NCBI RefSeq assembly: GCF_902499045.1
Contig: NZ_CABVPL010000009.1
Coordinates: 1-64,000 of the forward strand
Direction: 5' to 3'
From: Burkholderia latens
GTDB taxonomy: Bacteria > Pseudomonadota > Gammaproteobacteria > Burkholderiales > Burkholderiaceae
Length of the DNA stretch: 64,000 nt
Shown: positions 19,187 to 29,228 of the stretch, piece after piece
Layout of the letters: every line of letters begins with the position of its first letter
Numbering within the stretch: position 1 is the stretch's first letter
Position numbers and translations under genes: made by a program
The notes under the pieces: generated by a model
Database searches by the model: none
The model's input: the letters and a program-made list of their open reading frames with translations, nothing else
What the model was told of the DNA's origin: nothing

Positions 19187-20737
19187 TCACTTGGCGCGCC
19201 TTCTGAAGTAAGCGTATTTGAAGCCCATCACCCACAACATACCGAAATATAGTGCAGCGAACAGCACGAGGCACGCGGCCATCAGCGCAATGCGATCGAG
19301 CGGCTGCGCGCGCATGCCGGTCCAGTCGAAGCTGATCGCGCACCAGTGCATCAGGCCCGCGAGCACGAGCGCCGCGCCGACGAGCTGCACGAAGAAGCGC
19401 AGCCAGCCCGGTGACGGCTGGTAGATGCCGCGCTTGCGCAGCCCGAGGAACAACAGCAGCGAGTTCAGGCATGCGCCGACGCCGATGCTCAGCGTGAGGC
19501 CCGCATGGCCGATCAGCGGCACGAACACGTAGTTCGACAACTGCGTGACGACCAGCACGCCGACCGCGATCTTCACCGGCGTCTTGATGTCCTGCTTCGC
19601 ATAGAAGCCCGGCGCGAGAATCTTGATCAGGATGATGCCGACGAGGCCGATCCCGTAGGTCGCGAGCGCGCGCGCGACCATCGTGACGGTATGCGCGTCG
19701 AACTTGCCGTAGTTGAACAGCGTCGCGGTGAGCGGCGTCGCGAAGAAGAACAGCGCGAGCGCGCTCGGCGCCGCGAGCAGGAACGTGACGCGCAGCCCCC
19801 AGTCGAGCAGCGCCGAATACTCGTGCGTATCGGCGTCGACGTGCGCCTTCGACAGGCTCGGCAGCAGGATCGTGCCGAGCGCGACGCCGAGCAGCGCGGT
19901 CGGGAATTCCATCAGGCGGTCCGCGTAGTTGATCCACGACACCGCGCCCTGCCCGAGCCGCGACGCGATGTTGGTGTTGATGATCAGCGACAGTTGCGCG
20001 ACCGACACCGCGAACGTCGCGGGCACCATCTTTGCGAGCACGCGCTTCACGCCGCGATGGCGCAGCGCGCGCAGCGGGTTCAGGCCGATCAGCGGCACCA
20101 TGTCGATCTTCTTCAGGCCCGGCAGTTGCACGACGAACTGCAGCACGCCGCCGACGATCACCGCCCATGCGAGCGCGAACACCGGCACCTTCAGGTGCGG
20201 CGCGACGAACACGGCCGCGGCGATGAACGCGACGTTCAGCAGCACCGGCGCGAACGCGGGCAGCGAGAAACTCTTGTACGTGTTGAGCACGCCGGACGCG
20301 AGCGTCGTCAGCGAGATGAACACGATGTACGGGAACATGATCCGCGTCATCGTGACCGCGAGCGGGAACGCCTGCCCGTCGGCATGCAGGCCGGACGCGA
20401 CCGCGAACACGACCCACGACGCGCCGGCGATCCCGGCGACCGACAGCACGGCGAGTGCCCACGCGAGCACGGTCGACATCGCGTCGACGAGCGCCTTGGT
20501 CGCGTCGTGCCCCTGCTGGTTCTTGAACTCGGCGAGGATCGGCACGAACGCCTGCGAAAACGCGCCCTCGGCGGACAGGCGGCGCAGCAGGTTCGGAATG
20601 CGGAAGGCGACGTAGAACGCGTCGGTGTATTGACTGGCGCCGAACGCACGGGCGATCAGCGTCTCGCGGGCCAGTCCGGTCACGCGCGACAGCAGCGTGA
20701 AGCCGCTGACCGTCAGCAGGGCTCGGAATAGATTCAT
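19187..20737 (-). CDS. murJ: Lipid II flippase MurJ (MviN)
   Basis: This 516-residue inner-membrane protein of the MOP superfamily has about 14 transmembrane helices and flips lipid II to the periplasm for peptidoglycan assembly. The N-terminus MNLFRALLTVSGFTLLSRVTGLARETLIARAFGAS and the FRIPNLLRRLSAEGAFSQAFVPI stretch are family signatures with the essential arginines present. The start chosen is the family-standard MNLFRAL; 31 further codons upstream are open. It forms a two-gene unit with the SirB1-type gene. Confidence 0.96.
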   Translation of the reverse strand: MNLFRALLTVSGFTLLSRVTGLARETLIARAFGASQYTDAFYVAFRIPNLLRRLSAEGAFSQAFVPILAEFKNQQGHDATKALVDAMSTVLAWALAVLSVAGIAGASWVVFAVASGLHADGQAFPLAVTMTRIMFPYIVFISLTTLASGVLNTYKSFSLPAFAPVLLNVAFIAAAVFVAPHLKVPVFALAWAVIVGGVLQFVVQLPGLKKIDMVPLIGLNPLRALRHRGVKRVLAKMVPATFAVSVAQLSLIINTNIASRLGQGAVSWINYADRLMEFPTALLGVALGTILLPSLSKAHVDADTHEYSALLDWGLRVTFLLAAPSALALFFFATPLTATLFNYGKFDAHTVTMVARALATYGIGLVGIILIKILAPGFYAKQDIKTPVKIAVGVLVVTQLSNYVFVPLIGHAGLTLSIGVGACLNSLLLFLGLRKRGIYQPSPGWLRFFVQLVGAALVLAGLMHWCAISFDWTGMRAQPLDRIALMAACLVLFAALYFGMLWVMGFKYAYFRRRAK

Positions 20738-20837
20738 GGGGCGCTTATTATACGGACGTTGCGTGCCCCGGCACGGACGGGTGCCGAAAAGCGCGCGCGC
20801 CGCCGACGCCCCCCGTCCGGCCGATATCACGTCGAAC

Positions 20838-20867
20838 TTGCCACGCGCTTGATTTTGTTGCTATAAT
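20838..20867 (+). promoter_or_regulatory. Sigma-70 promoter for rpsT
   Basis: TTGCCA (-35), 18 bases, then a perfect TATAAT (-10), 176 bases upstream of the rpsT ATG. A second weaker -10 (TAAAAT at 20928-20933) suggests a possible second promoter, as is common for rpsT. The 305-base gap to the divergent murJ start holds no other gene I can see. Confidence 0.7.
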
Positions 20868-21043
20868 CGCCGGTTTCTGAGCCTGTTACATGCACGGCGC
20901 CTGTCGTTTTCATGTCTCGGCCTCGGTTAAAATCACCGTTTTTTTATGCGCCCCTGGGCAATCGTTCTCAGGGGACGGATCGAAAAGCAGCGCTTGGCCG
21001 TCAGGCTCCAAGCTCTGGAAACAGGACAGGATAAGGAACCGTC

Positions 21044-21316
21044 ATGGCTAACTCCGCACAAGCACGCAAGCGCGCCCGCCAAGCCGCGAAGGCAAATTCG
21101 CACAACTCGGCGCTGCGCTCGAAATTCCGTACCGCGATCAAGTCGGTTCGCAAGGCTGTTGAAGCCGGCGACCAGGCAAAGGCTGCCGAGCTGTTCAAGG
21201 CTGCCGTGAAGACGATCGACACGATCGCCGACAAGAAGATCGTGCACAAGAACAAGGCCGCTCGCAGCAAGAGCCGCCTGGCCGCAGCCGTCAAGGGCCT
21301 GCAGGCAGCAGCGTAA
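21044..21316 (+). CDS. rpsT: Small ribosomal subunit protein bS20
   Basis: This 90-residue basic helical 30S protein binds 16S rRNA. The family pattern is complete: [37 protein letters not shown], and the lysine-rich [20 protein letters not shown]. The start ATG follows AAGGAACCGTC. It stands alone between its own promoter and terminator. Confidence 0.98.
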   Translation: MANSAQARKRARQAAKANSHNSALRSKFRTAIKSVRKAVEAGDQAKAAELFKAAVKTIDTIADKKIVHKNKAARSKSRLAAAVKGLQAAA

Positions 21317-21363
21317 ATCCGGTGTGCCCGCTTCGGCGGGTGCTCCTGTTTCCTGCAATCACG

Positions 21364-21389
21364 AAAAAGCCCGCCTAGGCGGGCTTTTT
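21364..21389. terminator. Intrinsic terminator, rpsT
   Basis: GCCCGCC, TA, GGCGGGC with A5 before and T5 after. It is symmetrical, so it also serves the convergent DUF3579 gene. Confidence 0.88.
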
Positions 21390-21465
21390 CGTATCCATCT
21401 TTCGCGCATCATCGTGCCGGACGAGCATCGGGCGAGGCCGCATCATGCGCGCTCGCCCGCCGGGC

Positions 21466-21786
21466 TCACTTCTTGTCGTTGTAGTCCGGCAACTCGCATG
21501 CCTCGGTGACGACCAGGTTGTTGTCCTTCGCGAAATTCAGCACGAAATCGAATGCCATCGGCTCGATGTCGCGCAGCCTCGAATCGAGGATCACGCATTT
21601 CAGGTCGCCGAGCATCGTCGGGCGCACGTACAGCGAATATTTGAGGCGCGCGTTCGGACCGCTCGCACCCGGCCCGAAGCAGGCCATCACGCCGGCCAGA
21701 CGCTCCGACCAGTCGCTCGGGCGAAACTTTTTCCCGTCTTTCGTGATGCCCTGGATGAAGAATTCGGTCGGAGGGGTTTCAGCCAT
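21466..21786 (-). CDS. DUF3579 protein
   Basis: This 106-residue beta-proteobacterial protein of the DUF3579 family has TEFFIQGITKDGKKFRPSDWSERLAG, then RLKYSLYVRPTMLGDLKCVILDSRLRDIEPMAFDFVLNFAKDNNL split by a short loop. There is no signal peptide or membrane segment. The start ATG at 21786 gives the usual METPP-like N-terminus; an upstream ATG 20 codons away is less likely. It lies between rpsT and argF, a conserved setting in Burkholderiales as far as I recall. Function unknown. Confidence 0.85.
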   Translation of the reverse strand: MAETPPTEFFIQGITKDGKKFRPSDWSERLAGVMACFGPGASGPNARLKYSLYVRPTMLGDLKCVILDSRLRDIEPMAFDFVLNFAKDNNLVVTEACELPDYNDKK

Positions 21787-22133
21787 GTGGTTACCCAAGT
21801 GACGGCCCGGCGATGTCCAGGCGACGGCGCCTGGGTACGCGAACACAAAGCTGGAATGGACAGCGGCAGACGCGCTTCGATATCCCGAAAACAGGCCGTC
21901 GACGCGTGCCGCCGGCGCGCCGCACCGGATTTGTGCAGCGCACGGCTTGTGTCCGGCAGAGCGCGAAAAGGCTTGCCTGCCGGGCTGGAGAAAACTTTCG
22001 AATTATACCGCAGCGCGGCATCGCGCGTCGTCCCGCGGCCGCTCTTCCCGCGCGCGCGGCCGCCCGTCAAGCTCGCTCCCCGCTTCGCCGCGCGGCTCGT
22101 CAAAGCACGGAAAATCCTTTATGCTGCTTTGAG

Positions 22134-22142
22134 TTATCCACA
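22134..22142 (+). promoter_or_regulatory. Perfect DnaA-box sequence upstream of argF
   Basis: TTATCCACA lies 57 bases before the argF start in the 413-base gap between the DUF3579 gene and argF. It is the second exact match in the window, also intergenic. The rest of the gap shows no gene, although a long open frame that includes argF runs through it. Confidence 0.35.
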
Positions 22143-22199
22143 TCCGACGGCGGCGCCGTCCGGCCCCGCTGCCGGTCCCGACCCGCCGTATTTCGTTTC

Positions 22200-23129
22200 A
22201 TGACCGCCAAAACCATTCGTCACTACCTGCAGTTCAAGGATTTCTCGCTGGAAGACTACGAGTACGTGCTCGAACGCACGGGTATCCTGAAGCGCAAGTT
22301 CAAGAACTACGAGACCTATCACCCGCTGCACGACCGCACGCTCGCGATGATCTTCGAGAAGAGCTCGACGCGCACGCGCCTGTCGTTCGAGGCCGGGATC
22401 TTCCAGCTCGGCGGCCACGCGGTGTTCATGAGCACGCGCGACACGCAGCTCGGCCGCGGCGAGCCCGTCGAGGATTCCGCGCAGGTCATCTCGCGGATGG
22501 TCGACATCATCATGATCCGCACGTTCGAGCAGGACGTGATCACGCGCTTCGCACAGAACTCGCGCGTGCCGGTGATCAACGGCCTGACGAACGAATATCA
22601 CCCGTGCCAGGTGCTCGCCGACATCTTCACGTACTACGAGCACCGCGGCCCGATCGCCGGCAAGACGGTCGCGTGGGTCGGCGATGCGAATAACATGCTG
22701 TACACGTGGATCGAGGCCGCGCAGATCCTCGGCTTCAAGCTGCGCCTGTCGACGCCGCCGGGCTACGCGCTCGACATGAAGCTCGTGTCGCCGGACAGCG
22801 CGCCGTTCTACGAAGTGTTCGACGATCCGAACGAAGCGTGCAAGGGCGCCGACCTCGTGACCACCGACGTGTGGACGAGCATGGGCTTCGAAGCCGAGAA
22901 CGAAGCGCGCAAGCAGGCGTTTGCCGACTGGTGCGTCGACGAGGAAATGATGGGTCACGCGAACCCGGACGCGCTCTTCATGCACTGCCTGCCCGCGCAC
23001 CGCGGCGAGGAAGTGACGGCCGGCGTGATCGACGGCCCGCAGAGCGTCGTGTGGGACGAAGCGGAAAACCGCCTGCACGTGCAGAAGGCGCTGATGGAGT
23101 TCCTGCTGCTCGGCCGTCTGAAGCACTGA
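22200..23129 (+). CDS. argF: Ornithine carbamoyltransferase
   Basis: This 309-residue cytoplasmic enzyme makes citrulline from ornithine and carbamoyl phosphate in arginine synthesis. Carbamoyl-phosphate site STRTR is at 56-60 and HPCQ at 134-137. The ornithine-binding region DVWTSMGFE (about 223-231) and the catalytic HCLP loop at 262-265 are all present. The start ATG at 22200 gives MTAKTIRHYLQF; the open frame extends far upstream without family similarity. A bidirectional terminator separates it from murB. Confidence 0.97.
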   Translation: MTAKTIRHYLQFKDFSLEDYEYVLERTGILKRKFKNYETYHPLHDRTLAMIFEKSSTRTRLSFEAGIFQLGGHAVFMSTRDTQLGRGEPVEDSAQVISRMVDIIMIRTFEQDVITRFAQNSRVPVINGLTNEYHPCQVLADIFTYYEHRGPIAGKTVAWVGDANNMLYTWIEAAQILGFKLRLSTPPGYALDMKLVSPDSAPFYEVFDDPNEACKGADLVTTDVWTSMGFEAENEARKQAFADWCVDEEMMGHANPDALFMHCLPAHRGEEVTAGVIDGPQSVVWDEAENRLHVQKALMEFLLLGRLKH

Positions 23130-23164
23130 TCACCGCGCGCGCCGCCTGCATGCGGGCGTATGCG

Positions 23165-23196
23165 AAAAAAAGCGCCGATCGTCGATCGGCGCTTTT
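23165..23196. terminator. Bidirectional intrinsic terminator, argF/murB
   Basis: AGCGCCGATC, GTC, GATCGGCGCT: a perfect 10-bp stem with an A tract before and a T tract after, between the convergent argF and murB genes. Confidence 0.9.
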
Positions 23197-23231
23197 CGTT
23201 TGTGCCGCTGAAGCCGGTGCGGGGAGCCGGG

Positions 23232-24281
23232 TTACATGCACACAGGCTCGGGCTCCAGTTCGACGCCGAACCGCGCTCGCACGTCGCCCTGGATCGCCCG
23301 CGCGAGCGCCAATACGTCGGCGCCCGTCGCGCCGCCGCGATTCACCAGCACGAGCGCCTGTCGGTCGTGCACGGCCGCCGCGCCGAGCGCGCGCCCCTTC
23401 CAGCCGCACTGATCGATCAGCCAGCCGGCCGCGAGCTTCACGTGCCCGTCCGGCTGCGGATACGACACGACGTCCGGCACGCGCTCGCGCAGCGCATCGA
23501 ACTGCGCGGCGTCGATCACCGGATTCTTGAAGAAGCTGCCGGCATTGCCGAGCACGAGCGGATCGGGCAGCTTCGCGCGGCGGATCGCGACGACCGCGTC
23601 GAACACGTCGCGCGGCGTCGCCGCGTCAGGCGCGATACCGCGCGCGTCGAGCTCGCGCGTGACGTCCGCATAGCCGAGCCGCGGCGTCCATTGCTTCGGC
23701 AGCCGGAACGTCACCGCGACGATCGCGAAGCGGCCGCGCCCTTCCCGCTTGAAGAAGCTGTCGCGATAGCCGAATGCGCAGCGCGCCGCATCGAAACGTT
23801 CGCTGCGCCCCGTCGCGAGTTCGACCGCGACCAGCGAATCGAAGTACGTCTTCATCTCGAGGCCGTACGCGCCGATGTTCTGGATCGGCGCGGCGCCGAC
23901 GGTGCCCGGAATCAGCGCGAGATTCTCGAGGCCCGGCATCCCATGCTCGAGCGTCCATGCAACGAACTCATGCCAGTTTTCGCCGCCGCCGGCCTCGACG
24001 TACCACGCGTCGTCGTCCTCGCGAACGACGCGGCGGCCGGCGATCTCGTCGAGCAGCACGACGCCGTCGAAATCGCGCGTGAACACGACGTTGCTGCCGC
24101 CGCCGAGCACGAGCCGCGGCAGCGACGCGACGCGCTGGTCTCGATGCAGCGCCTCGAACTGCGCCGCCTGCGTGACGCGCGCGGCAAAGCGCGCGTTCGC
24201 GGCAATGCCGAACGTATTGTGCGCGGCGAGCGGATGGTCGGGGAGCAGCGACAGGGCGGAATCGTCAGGAGGCATCGGCAT
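23232..24281 (-). CDS. murB: UDP-N-acetylenolpyruvoylglucosamine reductase
   Basis: This 349-residue FAD enzyme completes UDP-MurNAc synthesis in the cytoplasm. The FAD domain shows [52 protein letters not shown] and FGYRDSFFK. The proton-donor serine is in [10 protein letters not shown] (about 250). The C-terminal [12 protein letters not shown] is standard. It is an E. coli-type (type I) MurB. The first two codons (Met-Pro) may be optional since a second ATG follows at residue 3. Confidence 0.96.
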   Translation of the reverse strand: MPMPPDDSALSLLPDHPLAAHNTFGIAANARFAARVTQAAQFEALHRDQRVASLPRLVLGGGSNVVFTRDFDGVVLLDEIAGRRVVREDDDAWYVEAGGGENWHEFVAWTLEHGMPGLENLALIPGTVGAAPIQNIGAYGLEMKTYFDSLVAVELATGRSERFDAARCAFGYRDSFFKREGRGRFAIVAVTFRLPKQWTPRLGYADVTRELDARGIAPDAATPRDVFDAVVAIRRAKLPDPLVLGNAGSFFKNPVIDAAQFDALRERVPDVVSYPQPDGHVKLAAGWLIDQCGWKGRALGAAAVHDRQALVLVNRGGATGADVLALARAIQGDVRARFGVELEPEPVCM

Positions 24282-24417
24282 TCGCGGTCACGTCCGCCGG
24301 GCGGGCACGCGGCCGGCCTTGGGCAAACGGAGGGGCATCGGTAAAATGGCAAACAGTCCGCAATTATAGCGAGTGCCCGCGCGCGAGCCGGGCGCCCGCA
24401 CCTCAAGGGAGAATGCC

Positions 24418-24903
24418 ATGCCATCGTTCGACGTCGTTTCCGAAGCGAACATGATCGAAGTGAAGAACGCCATCGAGCAGTCGAACAAGGAAATTTCGAC
24501 GCGCTTCGACTTCAAGGGCTCCGACGCGCGCGTCGAGCAGAAGGAGCGCGAGCTGACGCTGTTCGCCGACGACGATTTCAAGCTCGGCCAGGTCAAGGAC
24601 GTGCTGATCAACAAGCTCGCGAAGCGCAACGTCGACGTGCGCTTCCTCGACTACGGCAAGGTCGAGAAGATCGGCGGCGACAAGGTCAAGCAGGTCGTCA
24701 CCGTGAAGAAGGGCGTGACGGGCGACCTCGCGAAGAAGATCGTCAGGCTCGTGAAAGACAGCAAGATCAAGGTGCAGGCGAGCATCCAGGGCGACGCGGT
24801 GCGCGTGGCCGGCACCAAGCGCGACGACCTGCAAAGCGTGATCGCGATGCTGCGCAAGGACGTGACCGACACCCCGCTCGACTTCAACAACTTCCGCGAC
24901 TGA
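24418..24903 (+). CDS. yajQ: YajQ-family nucleotide-binding protein
   Basis: This 161-residue two-domain protein (DUF520) starts [21 protein letters not shown]. It continues [14 protein letters not shown] and ends with [10 protein letters not shown], the standard family termini. Xanthomonas homologues bind c-di-GMP and help control transcription; nucleotide binding is likely here, but the regulatory role is inferred. The ATG at 24418 follows a CAAGGGAGAATGCC ribosome binding site. It is divergent from murB. Confidence 0.94.
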   Translation: MPSFDVVSEANMIEVKNAIEQSNKEISTRFDFKGSDARVEQKERELTLFADDDFKLGQVKDVLINKLAKRNVDVRFLDYGKVEKIGGDKVKQVVTVKKGVTGDLAKKIVRLVKDSKIKVQASIQGDAVRVAGTKRDDLQSVIAMLRKDVTDTPLDFNNFRD

Positions 24904-25037
24904 TCGACCCGCGTCGATCGAGCGGCCGGTCGAGCGGCCGCTCGCGCCGCCGGTCGCGCCCTCGATCGGTCATCCCGCGCTGCCGGGCCGCGCAGGCGGC
25001 GGCGCCCCGGCGGCCGGGTCATGCAGCGGCGCCTTTC

Positions 25038-25676
25038 TCAAGCCTTCCCGCCGTCCTGCGCGCCGCCGTCGGCCGCCGCCTTCTTCTTGTCGCCGATCCG
25101 GCTCTCCTGCCCCGCCAGCAGCTTCGAGATGTTGCCGCGGTGACGCCACACGAGCAGCATGCTCATCGCGAGCACGGCCCATGCGATCGGATTGTGGCCG
25201 GTGCCGAACAGGAACACGTCGAACACCGGTGCGAACACGGCGGCGACCAGCGCCGCGAGCGACGAATAGCGGAAGAAGAACGCGACGATCAGCCAGGTCA
25301 GCGCGGTCGCGAGGCCGAGCACCGGATGTACGGCGAGCAGCACGCCGGCCGCGGTCGCGACGCCCTTGCCGCCCTGGAAGCGGAAGAACACCGGATACAG
25401 GTGGCCGAGGAACACGGCGATCGCGACCCATGCGACGGCAACGTCGGACAGCCCGAAGTGCCGCGCGAGCCACACGGCGAGCCAGCCCTTGAACGCGTCG
25501 CCGACGAGCGTCAGGATCGCGGCCTTCTTGTTGCCGCTGCGCAGCACGTTGGTCGCGCCGGGATTCTTCGACCCGTACGAACGGGGATCGGCCAGGCCCA
25601 TCGCGGCGCTGACGACGACGGCGAACGACACCGAACCGATCAGGTAGGCAACAACTGCGGCGAGCAGGATCTGCAT
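25038..25676 (-). CDS. plsY: Acyl-phosphate:glycerol-3-phosphate acyltransferase
   Basis: This 212-residue inner-membrane enzyme with five helices adds the first acyl chain to glycerol-3-phosphate from acyl-phosphate. Conserved motifs are present: [55 protein letters not shown] and the late [14 protein letters not shown]. The tail ([16 protein letters not shown]) is an extra hydrophilic extension. It stands alone, with 182 bases to the ybaK gene end. Confidence 0.95.
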   Translation of the reverse strand: MQILLAAVVAYLIGSVSFAVVVSAAMGLADPRSYGSKNPGATNVLRSGNKKAAILTLVGDAFKGWLAVWLARHFGLSDVAVAWVAIAVFLGHLYPVFFRFQGGKGVATAAGVLLAVHPVLGLATALTWLIVAFFFRYSSLAALVAAVFAPVFDVFLFGTGHNPIAWAVLAMSMLLVWRHRGNISKLLAGQESRIGDKKKAAADGGAQDGGKA

Positions 25677-25858
25677 GCGGAGAACTCTTCTTTCAACGTA
25701 TCGGTGAAGGGGCGGCCGGGCGCGGCATCCCGGCCGGTTGCGGCGGGCGCCGCCGCGACGAACCGCCGGCTGGCCGTGACGGCCGGCCGCGCGGGCCGAC
25801 CGGCCGAAACGGCGCCCATTCTACCGAACGGGCGCGGCCTGCCACGAAGGTGAAACCC

Positions 25859-26350
25859 TCAGTCGACGCTCGCGCACTGCACGGGCGTCGCGCCGAGCAG
25901 CGTCGTGAGCACCGCGGGCGCGACGCTGACGAGATAGCCGCGGCGGCCGCCGTTCAGGTAGATCGTCGGCAATTCGAGGATCGTCGACTCCACGTACACG
26001 GGCATCGCCTTGCGCGTGCCGAACGGCGACGTGCCGCCGACCAGATAGCCGGAATGGCGGTTCGCGACGTCGGGCTTGCACGGCTCGACGCGCTTCGCGC
26101 CGATCTGCCGTGCGAGATTCTTGGTCGAGACCGTGCGGTCGCCGTGCATCAGCACGATCAGCGGCTTCGCGTGCTCGTCTTCCATCACGAGCGTCTTCAC
26201 GACGCAGTGTTCGTCGACGCCGAGCTGGCGCGCGGACTCGCCGGTGCCGCCGTGCTCGACGTAATCGTACGGATGCTCGCCGAACGCGACGCCGTGGCGG
26301 CGCAGCAGCTGGGTCGCGGGTGTCTCGGACACGTGTCTGGATTTGCTCAT
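25859..26350 (-). CDS. ybaK: Cys-tRNA(Pro)/aminoacyl-tRNA deacylase YbaK
   Basis: This 163-residue protein of the YbaK/ProX editing family hydrolyses mischarged Cys-tRNA(Pro). Features are MSKSRHVSETPATQLLRRHGVAF, DEHCVVKTLVMED, PLIVLMHGDRTVSTKNLAR (catalytic-lysine region near KTL) and GYLVGGTSPFGTRKAMPVYVE with the GGTSPFG loop. Length and order are typical. It is divergent from the acyl-CoA synthetase gene, with 274 bases between. Confidence 0.94.
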   Translation of the reverse strand: MSKSRHVSETPATQLLRRHGVAFGEHPYDYVEHGGTGESARQLGVDEHCVVKTLVMEDEHAKPLIVLMHGDRTVSTKNLARQIGAKRVEPCKPDVANRHSGYLVGGTSPFGTRKAMPVYVESTILELPTIYLNGGRRGYLVSVAPAVLTTLLGATPVQCASVD

Positions 26351-26624
26351 GGCGGCATTTTAATGGCGAACGACCGGCGGGCGGCCACGATCGCGCGGTC
26401 GTGCACCGCGCGGTGTTCGCGGCAGCCGGCTGCGCGGGCGGTATACTCGCGGCCCTCTTTGCCGCGCGGGCTCGCGTCCTTCATCGCGACGCGCGGCTCC
26501 ATCATCGTTGCGGACATCGCGAAGCGCTATTGCCCGATTGGCCGATTGTGGCGCGCGCGCCGTCATGGCACGATCGTTCGCAAATCGCGCCGCGCCGTTG
26601 CCCGGCCCTTCTTCTGGAGACGCC

Positions 26625-28187
26625 ATGACCGCCCCTGCCCGCTCAGCCACGCCGCTCGACGTCGCGGCGCTTCTTGCCGCATTGCCCGGCCGCATCGCCG
26701 ACGTGCCCGCCCGCCGGGCCGCGCATGCACCGGCGTATCCGGCGCTGATCGAGGACGCGCGCCGGCTGTCGTACGGAGAACTCGCGCAGGCCGTCGACAC
26801 GGCCGCCGAACGGCTCACGCACCTCGGCGTGCGCGGCGGCGATCGCGTGATGATCGTCGCGGAAAACAGCATCGCGCAGATCGTGCTGCTGTTCGCGGCC
26901 GCGCGCGTCGACGCATGGGCGCTCATGTCGAATGCGCGGCTGTCGGCCGGTGAGCTCGATGCGATCGCCGCACATGCGCGCCCGAAGCTGATCGCCTTCG
27001 CGACGGAAGCGTCGCCCGATGCGCGTGCGCACGCCGCGCGTTACGTCGCGACGGCAGCCGATGCGCTACCCGTCGACATCGGCGCGTGGTCGCACCACGT
27101 CGACGCAAGCGCGCCGGGCGAACCGGTCGCGGCCGACGGCGCCGCGCAATGCGCGGCGCTGATCTACACGACCGGCACGACCGGCACGCCGAAGGGCGTG
27201 ATGCTGTCGCATCGCAACCTGCTGTTCATCGCGGCGACGTCGAGCGCACTGCGCCGCGTGTCGCCCGACGACGTCGTCTATACGGTGCTGCCGGTGTCGC
27301 ACGTGTACGGGCTTGCATCGGTGTGCCTCGGCAGCCTGTACGCGGGCGCGACGCTGCGGCTCGCGCCGCGCTTCTCGCCGGAGGCCGTGCGCGTCGCGCT
27401 CGCCGACGAAGGCGTGACGATCTTCCAGGGCGTGCCCGCGATGCATGCGAAGCTGCTCGAGCACCTGCACACGCACGCGCATGCATGGCGTGCGCCGCGG
27501 CTGCGCTTCGCGTATTCGGGCGGCTCGCCGCTCGATGCCGACCTGAAGGCGCGCGTCGAACGCGTGTACGGCGTACCGCTGCACAACGGCTACGGAATGA
27601 CCGAAAGCAGCCCGACGATCACGCAAACGCCGCTCGACGCACCGCGAACCGACTGCTCGGTCGGCGTGCCGATCCCCGGCGTGGAGATGCGGATCGTCGC
27701 ACCGGACGGCACCGACGTGCCGCGCGGCGAAGTCGGCGAAATCCGCGTGCGCGGGCCGAACGTGATGATCGGCTACTACCGCAACGCCGAGGCGACGCGC
27801 GCGGCCGTGTCGCCGGACGGCTGGCTCGCCACCGGCGATCTCGCGCGGCAGGACGCCGACGGCTCGGTGACGATCGCGGGCCGCAGCAAGGAACTGATCA
27901 TCCGCTCGGGCTTCAACGTGTATCCGGTCGAGGTCGAACAGGTGCTGAACGCGCACGCGGACGTCGTGCAGGCGGCCGTCGTCGGCCGTGCGGTCGAGGG
28001 CAACGAGGAAGTGCTCGCGTTCGTCGAGCTGGTGCCGGGCGCGACGGCGACGGAGGCGACGCTCCACGCGTGGTGCGCGGAACGGCTCGCGCCTTACAAG
28101 CGTCCTGCGCGCATCCGCGTGCTCGACGCGCTGCCGGCCGCATCGACCGGCAAGGTGCTGAAGCACAAGTTGCGCGAGCTCGTGTAA
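26625..28187 (+). CDS. Acyl-CoA synthetase (AMP-forming), class I adenylate-forming enzyme
   Basis: This 520-residue ligase activates a carboxylic acid with ATP and CoA. The P-loop-like motif is YTTGTTGTPKGVMLSH. Other family blocks are YGMTESSPT, the GWLATGDLARQDADG hinge region, GRSKELIIRSGFNVYPVEVE, and the catalytic lysine in PAASTGKVLKH near the end. The N-terminal half is of the fatty/aromatic acid ligase type. The substrate is not readable. The ATG at 26625 follows TCTGGAGACGCC, a good ribosome binding site, inside a longer open frame. It stands alone between ybaK and the convergent xerD. Confidence 0.9.
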   Translation: MTAPARSATPLDVAALLAALPGRIADVPARRAAHAPAYPALIEDARRLSYGELAQAVDTAAERLTHLGVRGGDRVMIVAENSIAQIVLLFAAARVDAWALMSNARLSAGELDAIAAHARPKLIAFATEASPDARAHAARYVATAADALPVDIGAWSHHVDASAPGEPVAADGAAQCAALIYTTGTTGTPKGVMLSHRNLLFIAATSSALRRVSPDDVVYTVLPVSHVYGLASVCLGSLYAGATLRLAPRFSPEAVRVALADEGVTIFQGVPAMHAKLLEHLHTHAHAWRAPRLRFAYSGGSPLDADLKARVERVYGVPLHNGYGMTESSPTITQTPLDAPRTDCSVGVPIPGVEMRIVAPDGTDVPRGEVGEIRVRGPNVMIGYYRNAEATRAAVSPDGWLATGDLARQDADGSVTIAGRSKELIIRSGFNVYPVEVEQVLNAHADVVQAAVVGRAVEGNEEVLAFVELVPGATATEATLHAWCAERLAPYKRPARIRVLDALPAASTGKVLKHKLRELV

Positions 28188-28244
28188 CGCGCGGCGCCGG
28201 CGGCGGCCTCGTCGTGCGCAAGCCGGCGCACGCGCCGCGTGAAC

Positions 28245-29228
28245 CTACCCGCGCGGGTGATGCTGCGCGTGCAGCGTCTTCAACCGTTCGCGCGCGACGT
28301 GCGTGTAGATCTGCGTGGTCGAGATGTCGCTGTGGCCGAGCAGCAGTTGCACGACGCGCAGGTCGGCGCCGTGATTCAGCAGGTGCGTCGCGAACGCGTG
28401 CCGCAGCGTATGCGGCGACAGGTGCGCACGCACGTCGGCCTCGCGTGCGTGGCGCTTGATGATGTTCCAGAACTGCTGGCGCGTCATCCCGTCGCCGCGC
28501 GCGGTCACGAACAGCGCGTCGGCCGCGCGCGCGCCGAGCAGCGCGGGCCGCGCGTCGCGCAAATAGCGCTCGATCCAGCCGTGCGCGACTTCGCCGAACG
28601 GCACGAGCCGTTCCTTCGAGCCCTTGCCCATCACGCGCACGACGCCTTCGTTGAGCCCGACCTCGACCGTCTTCAGCGTGACGAGCTCGCTCACGCGCAG
28701 TCCGCTCGCATACATCAGCTCCAGCATCGTCCGATCGCGCAGGCCGAGCGGCGTCGCGACGTCGGGCGCGCCGAGCAGCGCCTCGACCTGCGCCTCCGAC
28801 AGCGTCGACGGGAACCGCGCGCCCTGTTTCGCCGACGTGATCCGCAGCGTCGGATCCGCGTTCGCGCGATGCTCGCGCACGGCCCAGCCGTAATAGCGGC
28901 GAAACACCGACAGCCGCCGGTTCGACGACGTCGCCTTGCCGTCGCTGCGCGCGGCGATGTAGCCGGTCACCATCGCTTCGTCGGCCGAGTCGAGCGGCGC
29001 GTCGTGCGTCGCGGCCAGCCATTGCGAAAACAGCACCAGATCGCGCCGGTACGCATCGAGCGTGTTGCGCGCGAGCCCGTGCTCGAGCCAGAGCGCGTCG
29101 CAGAACACGTCGATCGACGCACGGCTCGCGATGAGCGCGGGCGACGACGCGGTCGTGTGGTCCGCCGCGTCGGCCGCGTCGGCCACGGGACGGGGATCGG
29201 AATCGGGGGACAGCAACGGTTCGCTCAT
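28245..29228 (-). CDS. xerD: Site-specific tyrosine recombinase XerD
   Basis: This 327-residue recombinase acts with XerC at dif to resolve chromosome dimers. The SAM-like N-terminal domain spans about 33-120. Catalytic residues are Arg178 (ASGLRVSEL), Lys202 (GKGSKERLVP), His273 and Arg276 (HTLRHAFATHLL), His299 (LLGHSDISTTQIYTH) and Tyr308. The 30-residue N-terminal extension before the core is longer than in E. coli. Its ATG overlaps the ogt stop codon (ATGA), suggesting coupled translation. No prophage or integron features lie nearby, so this is the housekeeping enzyme. Confidence 0.95.
   Translation of the reverse strand: MSEPLLSPDSDPRPVADAADAADHTTASSPALIASRASIDVFCDALWLEHGLARNTLDAYRRDLVLFSQWLAATHDAPLDSADEAMVTGYIAARSDGKATSSNRRLSVFRRYYGWAVREHRANADPTLRITSAKQGARFPSTLSEAQVEALLGAPDVATPLGLRDRTMLELMYASGLRVSELVTLKTVEVGLNEGVVRVMGKGSKERLVPFGEVAHGWIERYLRDARPALLGARAADALFVTARGDGMTRQQFWNIIKRHAREADVRAHLSPHTLRHAFATHLLNHGADLRVVQLLLGHSDISTTQIYTHVARERLKTLHAQHHPRG

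Noticed and set aside
18336-20462. 708-codon minus-strand frame suggesting a SirB1 fusion
   Set aside because: Its N-terminal part is an out-of-frame shadow of murJ; the SirB1 gene begins at 19178.
24903-25037. Inverted repeat-rich stretch after yajQ considered as a terminator
   Set aside because: Stems of GATCGA/GCGGCC type are present but no T tract follows on either strand.
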